From an uncultured Prevotellaceae bacterium (GTDB lineage: Bacteria > Bacteroidota > Bacteroidia > Bacteroidales > Bacteroidaceae), in contig CACYPF010000024.1 in NCBI GenBank assembly GCA_902776195.1, positions 1 to 38,240 on the forward strand: a DNA stretch of 38,240 nt, in the 5' to 3' direction. The position numbers and the translations under genes are program-made. Of the stretch, positions 15,246 to 25,003 are shown piece by piece (position 1 is the first letter of the stretch; each line of letters opens with the position of its first letter). Below the pieces are notes generated by a model that did no database searches, was not told where the DNA came from, and worked only from the letters and a program-made list of their open reading frames with translations.

Positions 15246-17432
15246 TCAGTCTTTCAATTCTTCCAAGAGGAAGTTGACACACTGTCGGAACAGGTGATTG
15301 CGAGTGTTACCACCAAAAATGCTGTGATTGCGGTTGGTATACACGAGCTGGCGGAAGTCTTTGTCAGCTTGCACCAATGCCTCAGTATATTCGGCAGTAT
15401 TACGCAGATGCACATTATCATCGGCACTGCCATGACAAAGCAAGAGGGCACCATGAAGCTGGTCGACACGACTGATCGGGTTCTGATCGTAGCCGCTTGG
15501 GTTCTCTTTGGGAGTACGCATAAACCGCTCTGTATAGATGCTGTCATAGAAACGCCATGAAGTGACAGGGGCTATGGCTATACCTGCACGGAACACCGGA
15601 CGCCCCTCTGACATGGACATCAACGTATTGAATCCACCATAGCTCCAGCCCCAGATGGCGATACGGTCCTTATCCACATACGACTGTTTACCTAACCATA
15701 AGGCGACTTCTACCTGATCATGAGACTCCAACTCACCTAATCGCAGATAAGTGCATTTCTCAAAATCAGCACCACGTCCTCCAGTTCCCCGACCGTCCAC
15801 ACAGACACAGAGGAACCCCTGCTGGCAGAGATACTGCTCCAGGATCGCACCTTGTCCATTCATACCGATATTCCAAGCGTCCTTCACCTGCTGACTGCCA
15901 GGACCGCTATACTGATACATGATGACCGGATAACGCTTGGTGGCATCGAAACCTGCAGGCTTCACCATCCATCCATTGAGTGTGATACCGTCTGCGGTGG
16001 TCAGCGTGAAAAGCTCACGACTGCCAAGCTGTTCCTTTGCCAGTTGTTCTTGCAACTCCTTATTATCGACGAGTGTGGTGATTTCCTTACCATTGTTGCC
16101 ACAAAGTGTCACGACAGTGGGGGTATTCAGATTGCTCCATGTATGGATGAATGACTGGTAGTTGCCGCTGAAGACCGCACTACTCCACCCTGCCTTGTCG
16201 GTAAGACAGGATGTCTTGCCATTCGCCAGTGTCATAAACACACGTTGGTCTGTCGCACCATATTGATGGGAGGCATAGTAAACAGTACCTGTCTGATCAT
16301 CGACACCATAAACCTCGCTGACCTCATAGTCACCCTGCCCCACCTGACGGAGCAGCTGTCCGTTCATGTTATAAAGGTAGAGGTGCATCCAACCGTCACG
16401 CTCACTGGGCAGCAGGATATACTTGCTTGTCACCCGCATGTTCTCCAAACATTCCTCCTTGATATACTTTGCTGTCTTATCCTCTATCAATAACTGACAG
16501 ACAGTAGACAGGGGGTTCGCCGTATAGACACGCAGACAGTCCTGGTGACGGTTCATGGTCAGTACCAATACCTTCGCTGCGTCATGGGTCGACTTTAAAC
16601 GAGGGATATAACCATCAGCATCGAGGGGTACCTGCAACTGGCGAGTCTGGCGACTGGCGATGTCAAAACTCCAAACACTGCATTTGGCATTATCCGCACC
16701 AGCCACAGGATATTTATAAGTATAAGCGCCAGGATATTCCGTAAACTCACTACGCTCGGGTCTCAAACCTTTATAGAGCGGCATGGAATACTGGCTGACA
16801 GAACGCTCATCGTAACGAACCCAGACCAGCTGCTTGCTGTCGGCAGAGAATACCATGGCACGACTATGACCAAACTCCTCCTCATTGACCCAGTCCGGAA
16901 TACCATTGATAATCTCGTTCTTCTTGCCATCCTTCGTCACCTGACTCTCCGCATTATCGTAAAGCAGTTTGATGAGGAAGATGTTGTTCTCACGGACAAA
17001 GGCTATCATCGTGCCATCAGGCGAGAACAAGGGAGTCTGCTGGGCGCCATTTCCTGATAATGGTACCAATTTACGACTAGCAATAGTGTAAATATAATAA
17101 TCGGCGGTAAAAGAGTGGCGGTATATTGATTTCCTGTTAGTCTCTACCAATATGCGCTTACCATCAGGACTCATAATATATCCGCTGATACGTTTTATCT
17201 TCGAGCCCTCGGCATTGAACAAGGTCTCCAAAGCCTTCCCGTTCTTAAACGAATACTTGACAATCGTCTTTCCATCGTTTTCCAACATGGTATAACTATC
17301 GCCGTCAGCGTTAGGTATCACCCCACGGATATTGTCTGGAATGAATTGTCCACTTGTGATTTGTCGTAAATCTAAGCTATATGCTGTTAACGGTAAAAGC
17401 ATCAACAGCAGACACATCTTAATCTTGTTCAT
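15246..17432 (-). CDS. Dipeptidyl peptidase IV (S9B family)
   Basis: A 728-aa exported serine exopeptidase that releases N-terminal dipeptides, preferring proline or alanine in position two. A signal peptide covers residues 1-20 (MNKIKMCLLLMLLPLTAYSL). The beta-propeller half carries DWVNEEEF (about 180-187), the glutamate motif that anchors the substrate amino group in DPP IV. The alpha/beta-hydrolase half has the nucleophile Ser597 in GWSYGG, Asp671 in HGSADDNVH and His703 in TNRNHSI. All key residues are present. It lies 11 bp after the GldB-like gene and is co-transcribed with it. Likely role: periplasmic or surface peptide feeding. Confidence 0.94.
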   Translation of the reverse strand: MNKIKMCLLLMLLPLTAYSLDLRQITSGQFIPDNIRGVIPNADGDSYTMLENDGKTIVKYSFKNGKALETLFNAEGSKIKRISGYIMSPDGKRILVETNRKSIYRHSFTADYYIYTIASRKLVPLSGNGAQQTPLFSPDGTMIAFVRENNIFLIKLLYDNAESQVTKDGKKNEIINGIPDWVNEEEFGHSRAMVFSADSKQLVWVRYDERSVSQYSMPLYKGLRPERSEFTEYPGAYTYKYPVAGADNAKCSVWSFDIASRQTRQLQVPLDADGYIPRLKSTHDAAKVLVLTMNRHQDCLRVYTANPLSTVCQLLIEDKTAKYIKEECLENMRVTSKYILLPSERDGWMHLYLYNMNGQLLRQVGQGDYEVSEVYGVDDQTGTVYYASHQYGATDQRVFMTLANGKTSCLTDKAGWSSAVFSGNYQSFIHTWSNLNTPTVVTLCGNNGKEITTLVDNKELQEQLAKEQLGSRELFTLTTADGITLNGWMVKPAGFDATKRYPVIMYQYSGPGSQQVKDAWNIGMNGQGAILEQYLCQQGFLCVCVDGRGTGGRGADFEKCTYLRLGELESHDQVEVALWLGKQSYVDKDRIAIWGWSYGGFNTLMSMSEGRPVFRAGIAIAPVTSWRFYDSIYTERFMRTPKENPSGYDQNPISRVDQLHGALLLCHGSADDNVHLRNTAEYTEALVQADKDFRQLVYTNRNHSIFGGNTRNHLFRQCVNFLLEELKD

Positions 17433-17443
17433 ATTTCAATAGT

Positions 17444-18229
17444 TTAATAGCTTGTATTATGAAGCAACTGTTCTATATTGACATCCTTATGATGCTTCAT
17501 AAAACTATCGATGGCTTCCACATGACTATTCTTGAAAACATGCTGTTGAGTCACTTGGTTGACTACCCACTGTATCTTACCCATATGCCGGTGACGTAAT
17601 TCTGGCGACGGTTCTTTGTCTTGCAGTGGGTAGAGACTGAGCAGATAGAAACTCAGGCAATCGGGAATAATCATGGAGCGTGTCATCAGACGGCGTTGCT
17701 CTTCTGTATAATGTTCGATATAGAAAGGATAGTCGGCACCAAGATATTTATCAAGGGAAATACCCAATGTCTTGTTCCCAACGATAATGCTCTGGTCGAA
17801 AGAACCAATCTGCGAGTAAATCTGGGGTATTTCCAAAGAGGGTATCACATCGCATAAACGACGGAAAGCATCCGTCAGTTCCTGATTTAAATCATCTATG
17901 TCAGCAAATTGCTTCTGCACATCAGTTATCAGACGCTGCAAGGTGGAGTCCTTGAAGAAGAAAAGCAACTTGTTATGAATATCAGGCTCGTTCACTTGTC
18001 CGATACGAAGAACATCCTCTATCAGCGTACGAGTCTGCATAGGGTACGACTTGTTCATCTGCAACAATGCGGAATAGTCACCTGTTGTAAGATAAAGACT
18101 TTCTATCATGTCGTAGCGATCAATAGACAATGCTAACTCCCCCGAAGTCTCCTCATTGGACTTCAGATGCCATTGACAACCCAGACAGGCTAACATGGCT
18201 ATGGTCAAGAATAAATAGACCTTTCGCAC
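17444..18229 (-). CDS. GldB-like lipoprotein
   Basis: A 261-aa probable lipoprotein: basic start, hydrophobic segment and cysteines at 15 and 18 (TIAMLACLGCQW), either of which could be the lipidated one. The middle has KTLGISLDKYLGADYPFYIEHYTEEQRRLMTRSMI, which resembles the conserved core of the gliding-motility lipoprotein GldB found across Bacteroidetes, including non-gliding members. GldB is required for gliding in Flavobacterium; its molecular role is unsettled and may be more general here. First gene of a two-gene unit with DPP IV; a complete promoter lies at 18275-18306. Family call is from motif memory only. Confidence 0.65.
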   Translation of the reverse strand: MRKVYLFLTIAMLACLGCQWHLKSNEETSGELALSIDRYDMIESLYLTTGDYSALLQMNKSYPMQTRTLIEDVLRIGQVNEPDIHNKLLFFFKDSTLQRLITDVQKQFADIDDLNQELTDAFRRLCDVIPSLEIPQIYSQIGSFDQSIIVGNKTLGISLDKYLGADYPFYIEHYTEEQRRLMTRSMIIPDCLSFYLLSLYPLQDKEPSPELRHRHMGKIQWVVNQVTQQHVFKNSHVEAIDSFMKHHKDVNIEQLLHNTSY

Positions 18230-18274
18230 GACGATTAAATGAGATTAATCATTTATTATTGTTAAATACGACTG

Positions 18275-18306
18275 CAAATTTACTAAAAAGTATTTTAAAA
18301 ACCAAA
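18275..18306 (-). promoter_or_regulatory. Promoter of the GldB-like/DPP IV operon
   Basis: Minus strand: -33 TTTG (18306-18303), 20 bp, -7 TAAATTTG (18282-18275). Full match to the consensus. Confidence 0.72.
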
Positions 18307-18399
18307 TTTTAACCTAAAAAAGATAAAAATATGTAGTCTTATGCGTCTTTTTCGTTTATTTGTGTGAAATTTGCAATCTCACAAACTACGGATAAAGAT

Positions 18400-19626
18400 A
18401 TGAAAAGACTCCTCTCTTCTATGGCACTGACCCTATGCTGTCTGTCCATCTTCGCTGAAAAGACTTTGACCGTCACAGTGACTAATCCCCAAAAGGACAC
18501 ACGCACTGATGTTCCCATTGTGATATCATTGGCATCTTATGGTGAGGTGCGTTCCGCTTTGGTTACTGTCGGAGGCAAGGAAATTCCCTGCCAACTGGAT
18601 GACTTGAATCAGGATGAGTCGTTCGACGAACTCTGTTTTTTAGCAGACTTAGGGAAGAAAGAGACAAAGGAATACAGCATATCCCTTTATGAGACAGGTG
18701 AGCCACGTCCCTATCCAGCCCGTGTATATGCAGAGATGGTGATGGCTAATACTAAAAACAAGAAACTGAAGAAGAATCAGCAGAACAACTATATCGAGTC
18801 TATCACGGCTCGTGGTGACGCTGCCTATACTTATAACCTGCAGCATCACCATGGTGTGGATTTCGAGAGTGAGCTGAATGGTATCCGTATTTATTTCGAC
18901 GCACGACAGACACTCGACCTCTATGGTAAATTCAACAAACAACTAGAATTACAAGAGACACAGTTCTATACGGACAAAGACCAGAAAGCAAAAGGATATG
19001 GTGATGATGTACTATGGGTTGGGCAGACCTTCGGACTCGGAGCATTCCGTGGTTGGGACGGTACCAAGCCGACGCATGTAGAACCAGTCCGCACTCGTAC
19101 TCAGCGGATTATCAGCTACGGTCCACTGCGCACCATCGTGGAACTCGTCGACCGCGGGTGGAAAGCTGATGCAACAAAGGCACCTGTCAATATGACCATC
19201 CGATATACACAGTATGCAGGACACCGTGATACGGACGTAGATGTATTCTTCAATAAAGATGTCAGCGACTACCGTTTCTCCACTGGTATCATTAACGTAA
19301 AAGGCTCAGAGGAGTTTAGTGACAAGAAAGGTCTGCGTGCTTGCTGGGGTGCCGACTTCCCTACTAACGACACGATTAACGGCAAGAGGGAGACTGTCGG
19401 GTTAGCCGTACTTGTTCCTCAGCAATATATCGTCAGTGAGGAGGTTGCCAACAAAGACAATTACACCTACGTACTGAAGATAAACGGTACGCACATGAAT
19501 TATAAGGTAACCTATACCTCTGCCAACGAGACCTTCGGATACCACTCCGCTAAAGAGTGGTTTGACTATTTGAAGGTATGGAGGCGGGAGGTAGAGGCTC
19601 CTGTTATTATTAAGACTGACGATTAA
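18400..19626 (+). CDS. DUF4861-family exported protein
   Basis: A 408-aa protein when started at the ATG at 18400, where a clean signal peptide begins (MKRLLSSMALTLCCLSIFAEK); the longer GTG-started frame adds 12 residues ahead of it. The body (LTVTVTNPQKDTRTDVPIVI, EYSISLYETGEPRPYPARVYAEM, RYTQYAGHRDTDVDVFFNKD) resembles DUF4861, a beta-rich Bacteroidetes family often found among glycan-related genes. No catalytic residues are known to me. It is a lone plus-strand gene whose last four bases overlap the last four of the convergent GHL10 gene. Its promoter is not clear. Confidence 0.75.
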   Translation: MKRLLSSMALTLCCLSIFAEKTLTVTVTNPQKDTRTDVPIVISLASYGEVRSALVTVGGKEIPCQLDDLNQDESFDELCFLADLGKKETKEYSISLYETGEPRPYPARVYAEMVMANTKNKKLKKNQQNNYIESITARGDAAYTYNLQHHHGVDFESELNGIRIYFDARQTLDLYGKFNKQLELQETQFYTDKDQKAKGYGDDVLWVGQTFGLGAFRGWDGTKPTHVEPVRTRTQRIISYGPLRTIVELVDRGWKADATKAPVNMTIRYTQYAGHRDTDVDVFFNKDVSDYRFSTGIINVKGSEEFSDKKGLRACWGADFPTNDTINGKRETVGLAVLVPQQYIVSEEVANKDNYTYVLKINGTHMNYKVTYTSANETFGYHSAKEWFDYLKVWRREVEAPVIIKTDD

Positions 19627-21119
19627 TACAATTTGATTTTCTTCTTCGCAGTCTTACTCTCGTTCTGCAACCGGTCGAGTGCCGTAACGATATAGACATA
19701 TCTTCCCTGTTCTAAATCCACAGGAAGCTCATAGAAGCAATTGTCAGTAATGGCTACGATATGAGACGGATTACTGATATCAGTGTCCTCGCCTTTCTTA
19801 AAGCAATAGACAACATACTTCGTCGCCTCATCGTCCCATGACTTAAATTTGGGAGCCGTCCACATCAATACCTGACGGTTGTTGATGGTGAAGACCTTCA
19901 ACTTACGCACTTTACCAGGTGCCTTATGGTCGAGATGCGGCATCAAGGGTTGCAGAGCGGGGTAACGCCAATATACATTCCTGAGATTGGTGCCGTAGTT
20001 ACCGATATTGTCAACAGCAGCCTTCGCATACCATAATACGGTACCTTGTACACCGGGATTCTCCTGATGGAGACGCATCTTTGCCGGCAGCTGATGACTT
20101 CCAGGATTCGAAGGGTCTGCATTCTTGACGGTTCGCTCCACGTCCTCACCAATGAACAGCGGACGAGCAGAGGCATGGTCGCTCCACCAACGTATCAGCT
20201 CTGTATAGTCGGCAGCCTTATGTCCCATCTCCCAATAAAGCTGTGGCACTATATAGTCTACCCATCCTTTCTCTATCCACAATAGGACATCAGCATAAAG
20301 TTCATCATAATTCTGCAATCCATTCGTCTTACTGCCGCGAGGGTCATTCTTAATATTACGGTAGATACCGAAAGGACTTACACCGAACTTCACCCATGGC
20401 TTCACCCGATGAATGGTGGTATTCAACTGCTCAATGAGTAAGTCAACCTGATGGCGACGCCAGTCGTTCTTATTGGCATAGCCTTGCGGATTAGCCCGGA
20501 ACTGCCCATCATCAGGAATCGCCACACCAGGTACAGGGTATGGGTAGAAATAGTCATCGATATGGAGTCCGTCGACATCATAACGCTTGAGGATATCCTC
20601 CACGATGGTACATATATAGTCACGATTCTCCTGTAAGGCAGGATGAAGCACTTGCAGACCATCATACTCGAAGACCCGTTCCGGATGCTGATTGCAGATA
20701 TGGTTAGGAGCCAAAGCATACGCCAGTTTTGATTTCGCACGATACGGGTTTATCCACGCATGGAGTTCCATCCCACGCTTGTGACACTGGTCTATCATCC
20801 ACTGCAAAGGATCCCAATATGGATACGGAGCCTTACCTTGTACACCCGTCAGGAAATAACTCCATGGCTCTATACTACTTGGGTACAGAGCGTCACAAGC
20901 AGGACGGACTTGAAAGATAATGGCATTCGCACCGTCTTTCTGTAATTCATCCAATTGGTAGGAAAGTGTCTTCTGCATCTTCTCCGTACCGATGTTCTGG
21001 AACTGTCCGTTTACACACTGAATCCATGCGGCACGGAACTCTCTTTTAGGGACAATGTATGTCTGTGCTTGCAGCAAATTCACGCAGCACAATAATATCC
21101 AAATAATATTTCTTCTCAT
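19623..21119 (-). CDS. GHL10-family (DUF187-like) exported glycosyl hydrolase
   Basis: A 498-aa protein with a signal peptide (MRRNIIWILLCCVNLLQAQ). The catalytic part is a TIM barrel of the glycosyl-hydrolase-like 10 type: FRAAWIQCVNGQFQN, GANAIIFQVRPACDALYPSS, LHAWINPYRAK, YDVDGLHIDDYFYPYP and GWVDYIVPQLYWEMG. The Asp-Asp pair in DGLHIDDYF is a candidate for catalysis. From about residue 405 a beta-sandwich resembling fibronectin III follows. Relatives are annotated as YngK-like and suggested to act on cell-wall or other sugars, but specificity is not known. It follows the HAD gene through an 18-bp spacer made of 7-bp repeats and is the last gene of the metH operon. Confidence 0.85.
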   Translation of the reverse strand: MRRNIIWILLCCVNLLQAQTYIVPKREFRAAWIQCVNGQFQNIGTEKMQKTLSYQLDELQKDGANAIIFQVRPACDALYPSSIEPWSYFLTGVQGKAPYPYWDPLQWMIDQCHKRGMELHAWINPYRAKSKLAYALAPNHICNQHPERVFEYDGLQVLHPALQENRDYICTIVEDILKRYDVDGLHIDDYFYPYPVPGVAIPDDGQFRANPQGYANKNDWRRHQVDLLIEQLNTTIHRVKPWVKFGVSPFGIYRNIKNDPRGSKTNGLQNYDELYADVLLWIEKGWVDYIVPQLYWEMGHKAADYTELIRWWSDHASARPLFIGEDVERTVKNADPSNPGSHQLPAKMRLHQENPGVQGTVLWYAKAAVDNIGNYGTNLRNVYWRYPALQPLMPHLDHKAPGKVRKLKVFTINNRQVLMWTAPKFKSWDDEATKYVVYCFKKGEDTDISNPSHIVAITDNCFYELPVDLEQGRYVYIVTALDRLQNESKTAKKKIKLY

Positions 21120-21147
21120 AACTATGAACTATGAACTCTAAACTATG
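21120..21147. repeat. Heptamer tandem repeat (AACTATG) between two genes
   Basis: Four 7-bp units: AACTATG, AACTATG, AACTCTA, AACTATG. They fill the whole gap between the GHL10 start (21119) and the HAD stop (21138-21140) and run into the last codons of the HAD gene. Confidence 0.85.
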
Positions 21148-21758
21148 AACTTATAAATCTCCTCTGTCCAGTCAGAACCATTCTCTGGACAGAAAGTACG
21201 GAAGCCTATCTGACTGGCAGCTGCCACATTACGGGGACCGTCATCTACGAAAAGCACCTCGCCAGGGAATGTCTGTTCTTGTTGTAACACCTCACGGAAA
21301 ATGTCTTCAGAAGGTTTCATCTTCTTTAGCTGATAACTCAAATAACAATGATCGAAATAATAGGAAAGAGGATGTCCCTTCCCATCAAATGCGGGACTCA
21401 TTGCCCAGTCCATCATATACGGATTCGTATTTGAAAGCAATACAACCCGATATCCCTCTTGACGCAGTCGCATCACAATATCCAGGTTACGCTGCGGTAC
21501 ATCCTTGGCATACCCCTGCCAGGCATAGGCACATTGTTCGTAAGTAAACTCCTTACCCATTAATTCTCCCAAGGCAACACGAAATTCCTCGGCAGAGATC
21601 AAGCCATGTTCCAAATCACCGAAGATGCCTGTCTGTGTATAAGGGTTCAGATAATCCTCGACCTGCGTGGCTCCGATCTCCTTGAAACGGCTGATTGCCT
21701 GCGGTTGATCGATGGTGATAATGACACCACCTAAGTCAAATGCTATTGTTTTGATCAT
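21138..21758 (-). CDS. HAD-superfamily phosphatase
   Basis: A 206-aa haloacid-dehalogenase hydrolase of the YihX-like group. Motif I is FDLGGVII, with the nucleophile Asp and Gly in place of the second Asp, as in YihX relatives; motif II is LLSNTNP; motif III Lys is in LKKMKPSEDIF; motif IV is LFVDDGPRNVAAA. YihX-type enzymes dephosphorylate small sugar phosphates such as alpha-glucose-1-phosphate; substrate here is unknown. It starts 7 bp after metH and its stop codon lies within the AACTATG repeat. Confidence 0.88.
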   Translation of the reverse strand: MIKTIAFDLGGVIITIDQPQAISRFKEIGATQVEDYLNPYTQTGIFGDLEHGLISAEEFRVALGELMGKEFTYEQCAYAWQGYAKDVPQRNLDIVMRLRQEGYRVVLLSNTNPYMMDWAMSPAFDGKGHPLSYYFDHCYLSYQLKKMKPSEDIFREVLQQEQTFPGEVLFVDDGPRNVAAASQIGFRTFCPENGSDWTEEIYKFIV

Positions 21759-21765
21759 ATATCAA

Positions 21766-24522
21766 TTATTCTTTAAAGAAGTCTCTCTTTTGTTTTCTTG
21801 CCTCCTCCAGAGGTAGTAATTGTTTTTGCTCCTGCTCATATTCCTCACGGAGATGCTTGTATTTCTCGTCTAATTCCTTTTCCACTTTCACCTCCTCGTC
21901 CTTGTTTAGCAAACGGGCGGCAACCAAGGCATTCTGGGAGGCGTCTTTCATCCATACTACCGGTCCTACATAAACGGGTGCTATCTTCAAGGCAACATGG
22001 AGCTCACTTGTTGTGGCTCCCCCAATCATAATAGGTATATCCAAACCTGCCCGTTGCATCTCATGAGCCACATTGACCATCTCTTCCAGACTTGGAGTAA
22101 TCAGTCCTGACAGTCCGATGATGTCTGCCTTGACCTCTATAGCCTTACGCACAATCTGTTCGGCAGGCACCATCACACCCATATCCACGACATCATAGCC
22201 ATTGCATGCAAGAACAACCGCAACGATATTCTTACCAATATCATGGACATCACCCTTGACCGTGGCAAGAAGAACCTTTCCAGCTTTCTTACCTCCGCCT
22301 ACTTGCTGTTTCTCTATGACAGGCTGCAGGATCTCCACAGCTTGCTTCATGGTACGCGCCGTCTTCACGACTTGTGGCAAGAACATCTTTCCACTGCCAA
22401 AGAGTCGTCCCACCTCATTCATACCATCCATCAAAGGACCTTCTATAATCTTTACTGCCTGGGGATATTTACCCAACGCTTCGTCTAAGTCCTGTTGCAG
22501 AAAATCACCTATACCTTTTATCAAGGCATATTGCAGACGTTGTTCCAGACTCTCCTCTCGCCATTTCTCTTGTTGTGAAGGGGATGAGAGTCCTGTAGAA
22601 GCAGGCTGAGACTGTTGCGCCTCTAACAACTGATTGGCAAGTTCTGTCAATGTCTCTGCAGCACCCTTGCGCCGGTTCAATATGACATCCTCTATCACCT
22701 CCAGTTGGTCGTGAGGTATGTCACTATACAGAACTTTCGAAGCAGGATTCACAATACCGAAGTCCATACCATGCTGTATCGCATGGTAAAGAAAGACGGC
22801 ATGCATCGCTTCTCGTATGTAATTGTTGCCACGGAACGAGAAAGACAGATTGCTGACTCCTCCACTTATATGAGCACCAGGAAGATGTTTCCTGATCCAA
22901 CCTGTCGCTTTAATGAAATCTGCAGCATAACTGTCATGCTCCTCCATTCCCGTCGCTACCGCTAACACATTCGGGTCAAAGATAATATCCAACGGATTCA
23001 TACCAACCTGTTGTGTTAGAATGCGATATGAGCGTTCAGCAATCTCTATACGACGCTCATAACTGGTTGCCTGTCCCTGCTCATCGAAGCACATCACAAC
23101 GACGGCAGCACCATAGCGCATGACATCCTTGGCATGTTGGATAAAGACTTCCTCCCCTTCTTTCAATGATATGGAATTGACGATGCTCTTACCTTGAACA
23201 CACTTCAATCCGGCTTTGATGACCTCCCAATCCGAAGAGTCTATCATCACGGGAACAGAGGCAATATCCGGTTCGGCAGCAATCATACGGAGGAACGTGG
23301 TCATCTCTGTGCGGGCATCCAACAGTCCGTCATCCATATTGATGTCAATGACCAGAGCACCATCGGTGACTTGTTTACGGGCAATGGCTATCGCTTCGTC
23401 ATATTTCTTCTCCTTGACAAGACGGAGGAACTTGCGAGAGCCTGCGACATTACAACGCTCACCGACATTCACAAAGCGCACCTCCGGCGTAACGTCCAAC
23501 AGTTCCAGTCCACTCAGCCACATTGTCTTTGGTCTGGGAACAGGCTGATGAGGTCGCTTGCCCTCAACCAAAGGAATATATTTCTCAATAAAATGCTCAT
23601 CAGTACCACAACAGCCTCCGATGATATTGACAAGTCCCTCGTCAATCATTTTCCCCATCTGCGGTGCCATCGATTCTGCCGTCTCATCATATAACCCCAT
23701 AGAGTTCGGCAGTCCTGCATTAGGATATGCACTAATATAATAAGGTGCTTTCCGGGATAGCTGACGCAGGAATGTGATCATCTGGCTGGCACCAAATGAA
23801 CAGTTCAGTCCGACGGAGAATATAGGATAACTGCTGATGCTGGCAAGAAAAGCCTCTAACGTCTGCCCGCTCAGAGTACGTCCTGCCAAGTCGCTGACTG
23901 TAGCACTGAGCATAATAGGCAATTCCACACCTCGCTTTTCCATGACCGTCATCGCAGCGTCAATAGCGACTTTCGCATTGAGTGTATCGAAAATAGTCTC
24001 AATCAGCAGGGCATCCACCCCACCCTCCATCAATCCGTCAATCTGCTCACTATATGCCCTGTGCAGCTCGTCGTAGGTCAGGTCACGGGCAGCGGGATTA
24101 CTCACATCCGGTGACATGGAACACGTCTTGTTAGTAGGACCGATACTTCCTGCCACGAAACGGGGTTTCTCTTCTGTAGAGAACGAATCAGCCATTTTCC
24201 TGGCGATACGTGCTCCCTCATAAGCCATCTCCCTGGCAAAATCCTCCAAATGGTAATCTGCCTGAGATATACGCTGGGAACTAAAAGTATTGGTGGAAAT
24301 GATGTCAGCTCCAACTTCCAGATACTTACGATGAATTTCTTCCACAATATCTGGACGGGTAAGGCAAAGCATGTCATTGTTACCTTTTAACTGTCCTGGG
24401 ATATCGCGGAAACGGGTGCCTCGGAAATCAGACTCAGAAAGTTGATATTTCTGAATCATTGTACCTGTAGCACCATCCAGTACCAATATACGTTGTTTGG
24501 TTAAGTCTTGCAGTCTGTTCAT
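21766..24522 (-). CDS. metH: Cobalamin-dependent methionine synthase without reactivation domain
   Basis: A 918-aa enzyme that moves a methyl group from methyl-tetrahydrofolate through cobalamin to homocysteine. Homocysteine domain, 1-325, with zinc cysteines 241 (GLNCSFGA), 304 and 305 (IGGCCGTD); pterin domain, about 340-620 (VNVGERCNVAGSRKF, DINMDDGLLD); cap domain, about 650-740; cobalamin domain, about 745-880, with the lower-ligand His760 in GDVHDIG. The protein then ends in a charged tail (to 918), where E. coli MetH (1227 aa) continues into the AdoMet reactivation domain. The shorter form is known in other bacteria, with the reactivation domain as a separate protein. It starts directly after the smpB stop. 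Confidence 0.95.
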   Translation of the reverse strand: MNRLQDLTKQRILVLDGATGTMIQKYQLSESDFRGTRFRDIPGQLKGNNDMLCLTRPDIVEEIHRKYLEVGADIISTNTFSSQRISQADYHLEDFAREMAYEGARIARKMADSFSTEEKPRFVAGSIGPTNKTCSMSPDVSNPAARDLTYDELHRAYSEQIDGLMEGGVDALLIETIFDTLNAKVAIDAAMTVMEKRGVELPIMLSATVSDLAGRTLSGQTLEAFLASISSYPIFSVGLNCSFGASQMITFLRQLSRKAPYYISAYPNAGLPNSMGLYDETAESMAPQMGKMIDEGLVNIIGGCCGTDEHFIEKYIPLVEGKRPHQPVPRPKTMWLSGLELLDVTPEVRFVNVGERCNVAGSRKFLRLVKEKKYDEAIAIARKQVTDGALVIDINMDDGLLDARTEMTTFLRMIAAEPDIASVPVMIDSSDWEVIKAGLKCVQGKSIVNSISLKEGEEVFIQHAKDVMRYGAAVVVMCFDEQGQATSYERRIEIAERSYRILTQQVGMNPLDIIFDPNVLAVATGMEEHDSYAADFIKATGWIRKHLPGAHISGGVSNLSFSFRGNNYIREAMHAVFLYHAIQHGMDFGIVNPASKVLYSDIPHDQLEVIEDVILNRRKGAAETLTELANQLLEAQQSQPASTGLSSPSQQEKWREESLEQRLQYALIKGIGDFLQQDLDEALGKYPQAVKIIEGPLMDGMNEVGRLFGSGKMFLPQVVKTARTMKQAVEILQPVIEKQQVGGGKKAGKVLLATVKGDVHDIGKNIVAVVLACNGYDVVDMGVMVPAEQIVRKAIEVKADIIGLSGLITPSLEEMVNVAHEMQRAGLDIPIMIGGATTSELHVALKIAPVYVGPVVWMKDASQNALVAARLLNKDEEVKVEKELDEKYKHLREEYEQEQKQLLPLEEARKQKRDFFKE

Positions 24523-25002
24523 TTAGTAATGTTTCATTGCACGATCCATCTCGCGCTTATCTTCCTTCTCTTTCAGGGTCTGCCGCTTATCAAACTCTTT
24601 CTTACCCTTACATAAGGCGATATCCATCTTTGCCCGCCCATGTTCGTCTATGAAGACCAGCAGGGGTACGATGGTATAACCGGTTTGTTTGGTGGCAGCA
24701 TGGAGTTTCTGAATCTCCTTCTTTGTCAGTAGCAACTTACGGTCACGCTTCATCTCATGGTTATTATACGAACCATAGAAATAAGGTGAGATATTCATCC
24801 CCTTTACCCATATTTCACCATTATTGATAAAACAATAGGTATCCACAAGACTTGCCTTACCCAGCCGGATAGACTTAATCTCCGTACCGGTCAAGACAAT
24901 ACCTGCCGTATAGGTCTCGATGAAGAAGTACTCAAACGATGCCTTCTTGTTGCGTATCTGTACAGGACTCTTCTTCCTGATTTTCTCTTCGTCTTTATTC
25001 AT
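24523..25002 (-). CDS. smpB: SsrA-binding protein SmpB
   Basis: A 159-aa protein when started at 25002 ([20 protein letters not shown]); a longer frame reaches into the DUF4375 gene. It binds tmRNA and brings it to stalled ribosomes for trans-translation. The family signatures are visible: [45 protein letters not shown] and the basic C-terminal tail [20 protein letters not shown], which enters the empty mRNA channel. Two bases separate its start from the upstream gene's stop and it abuts metH. The tmRNA gene itself is not in this window. Confidence 0.96.
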   Translation of the reverse strand: MNKDEEKIRKKSPVQIRNKKASFEYFFIETYTAGIVLTGTEIKSIRLGKASLVDTYCFINNGEIWVKGMNISPYFYGSYNNHEMKRDRKLLLTKKEIQKLHAATKQTGYTIVPLLVFIDEHGRAKMDIALCKGKKEFDKRQTLKEKEDKREMDRAMKHY

Positions 25003-25003
25003 T

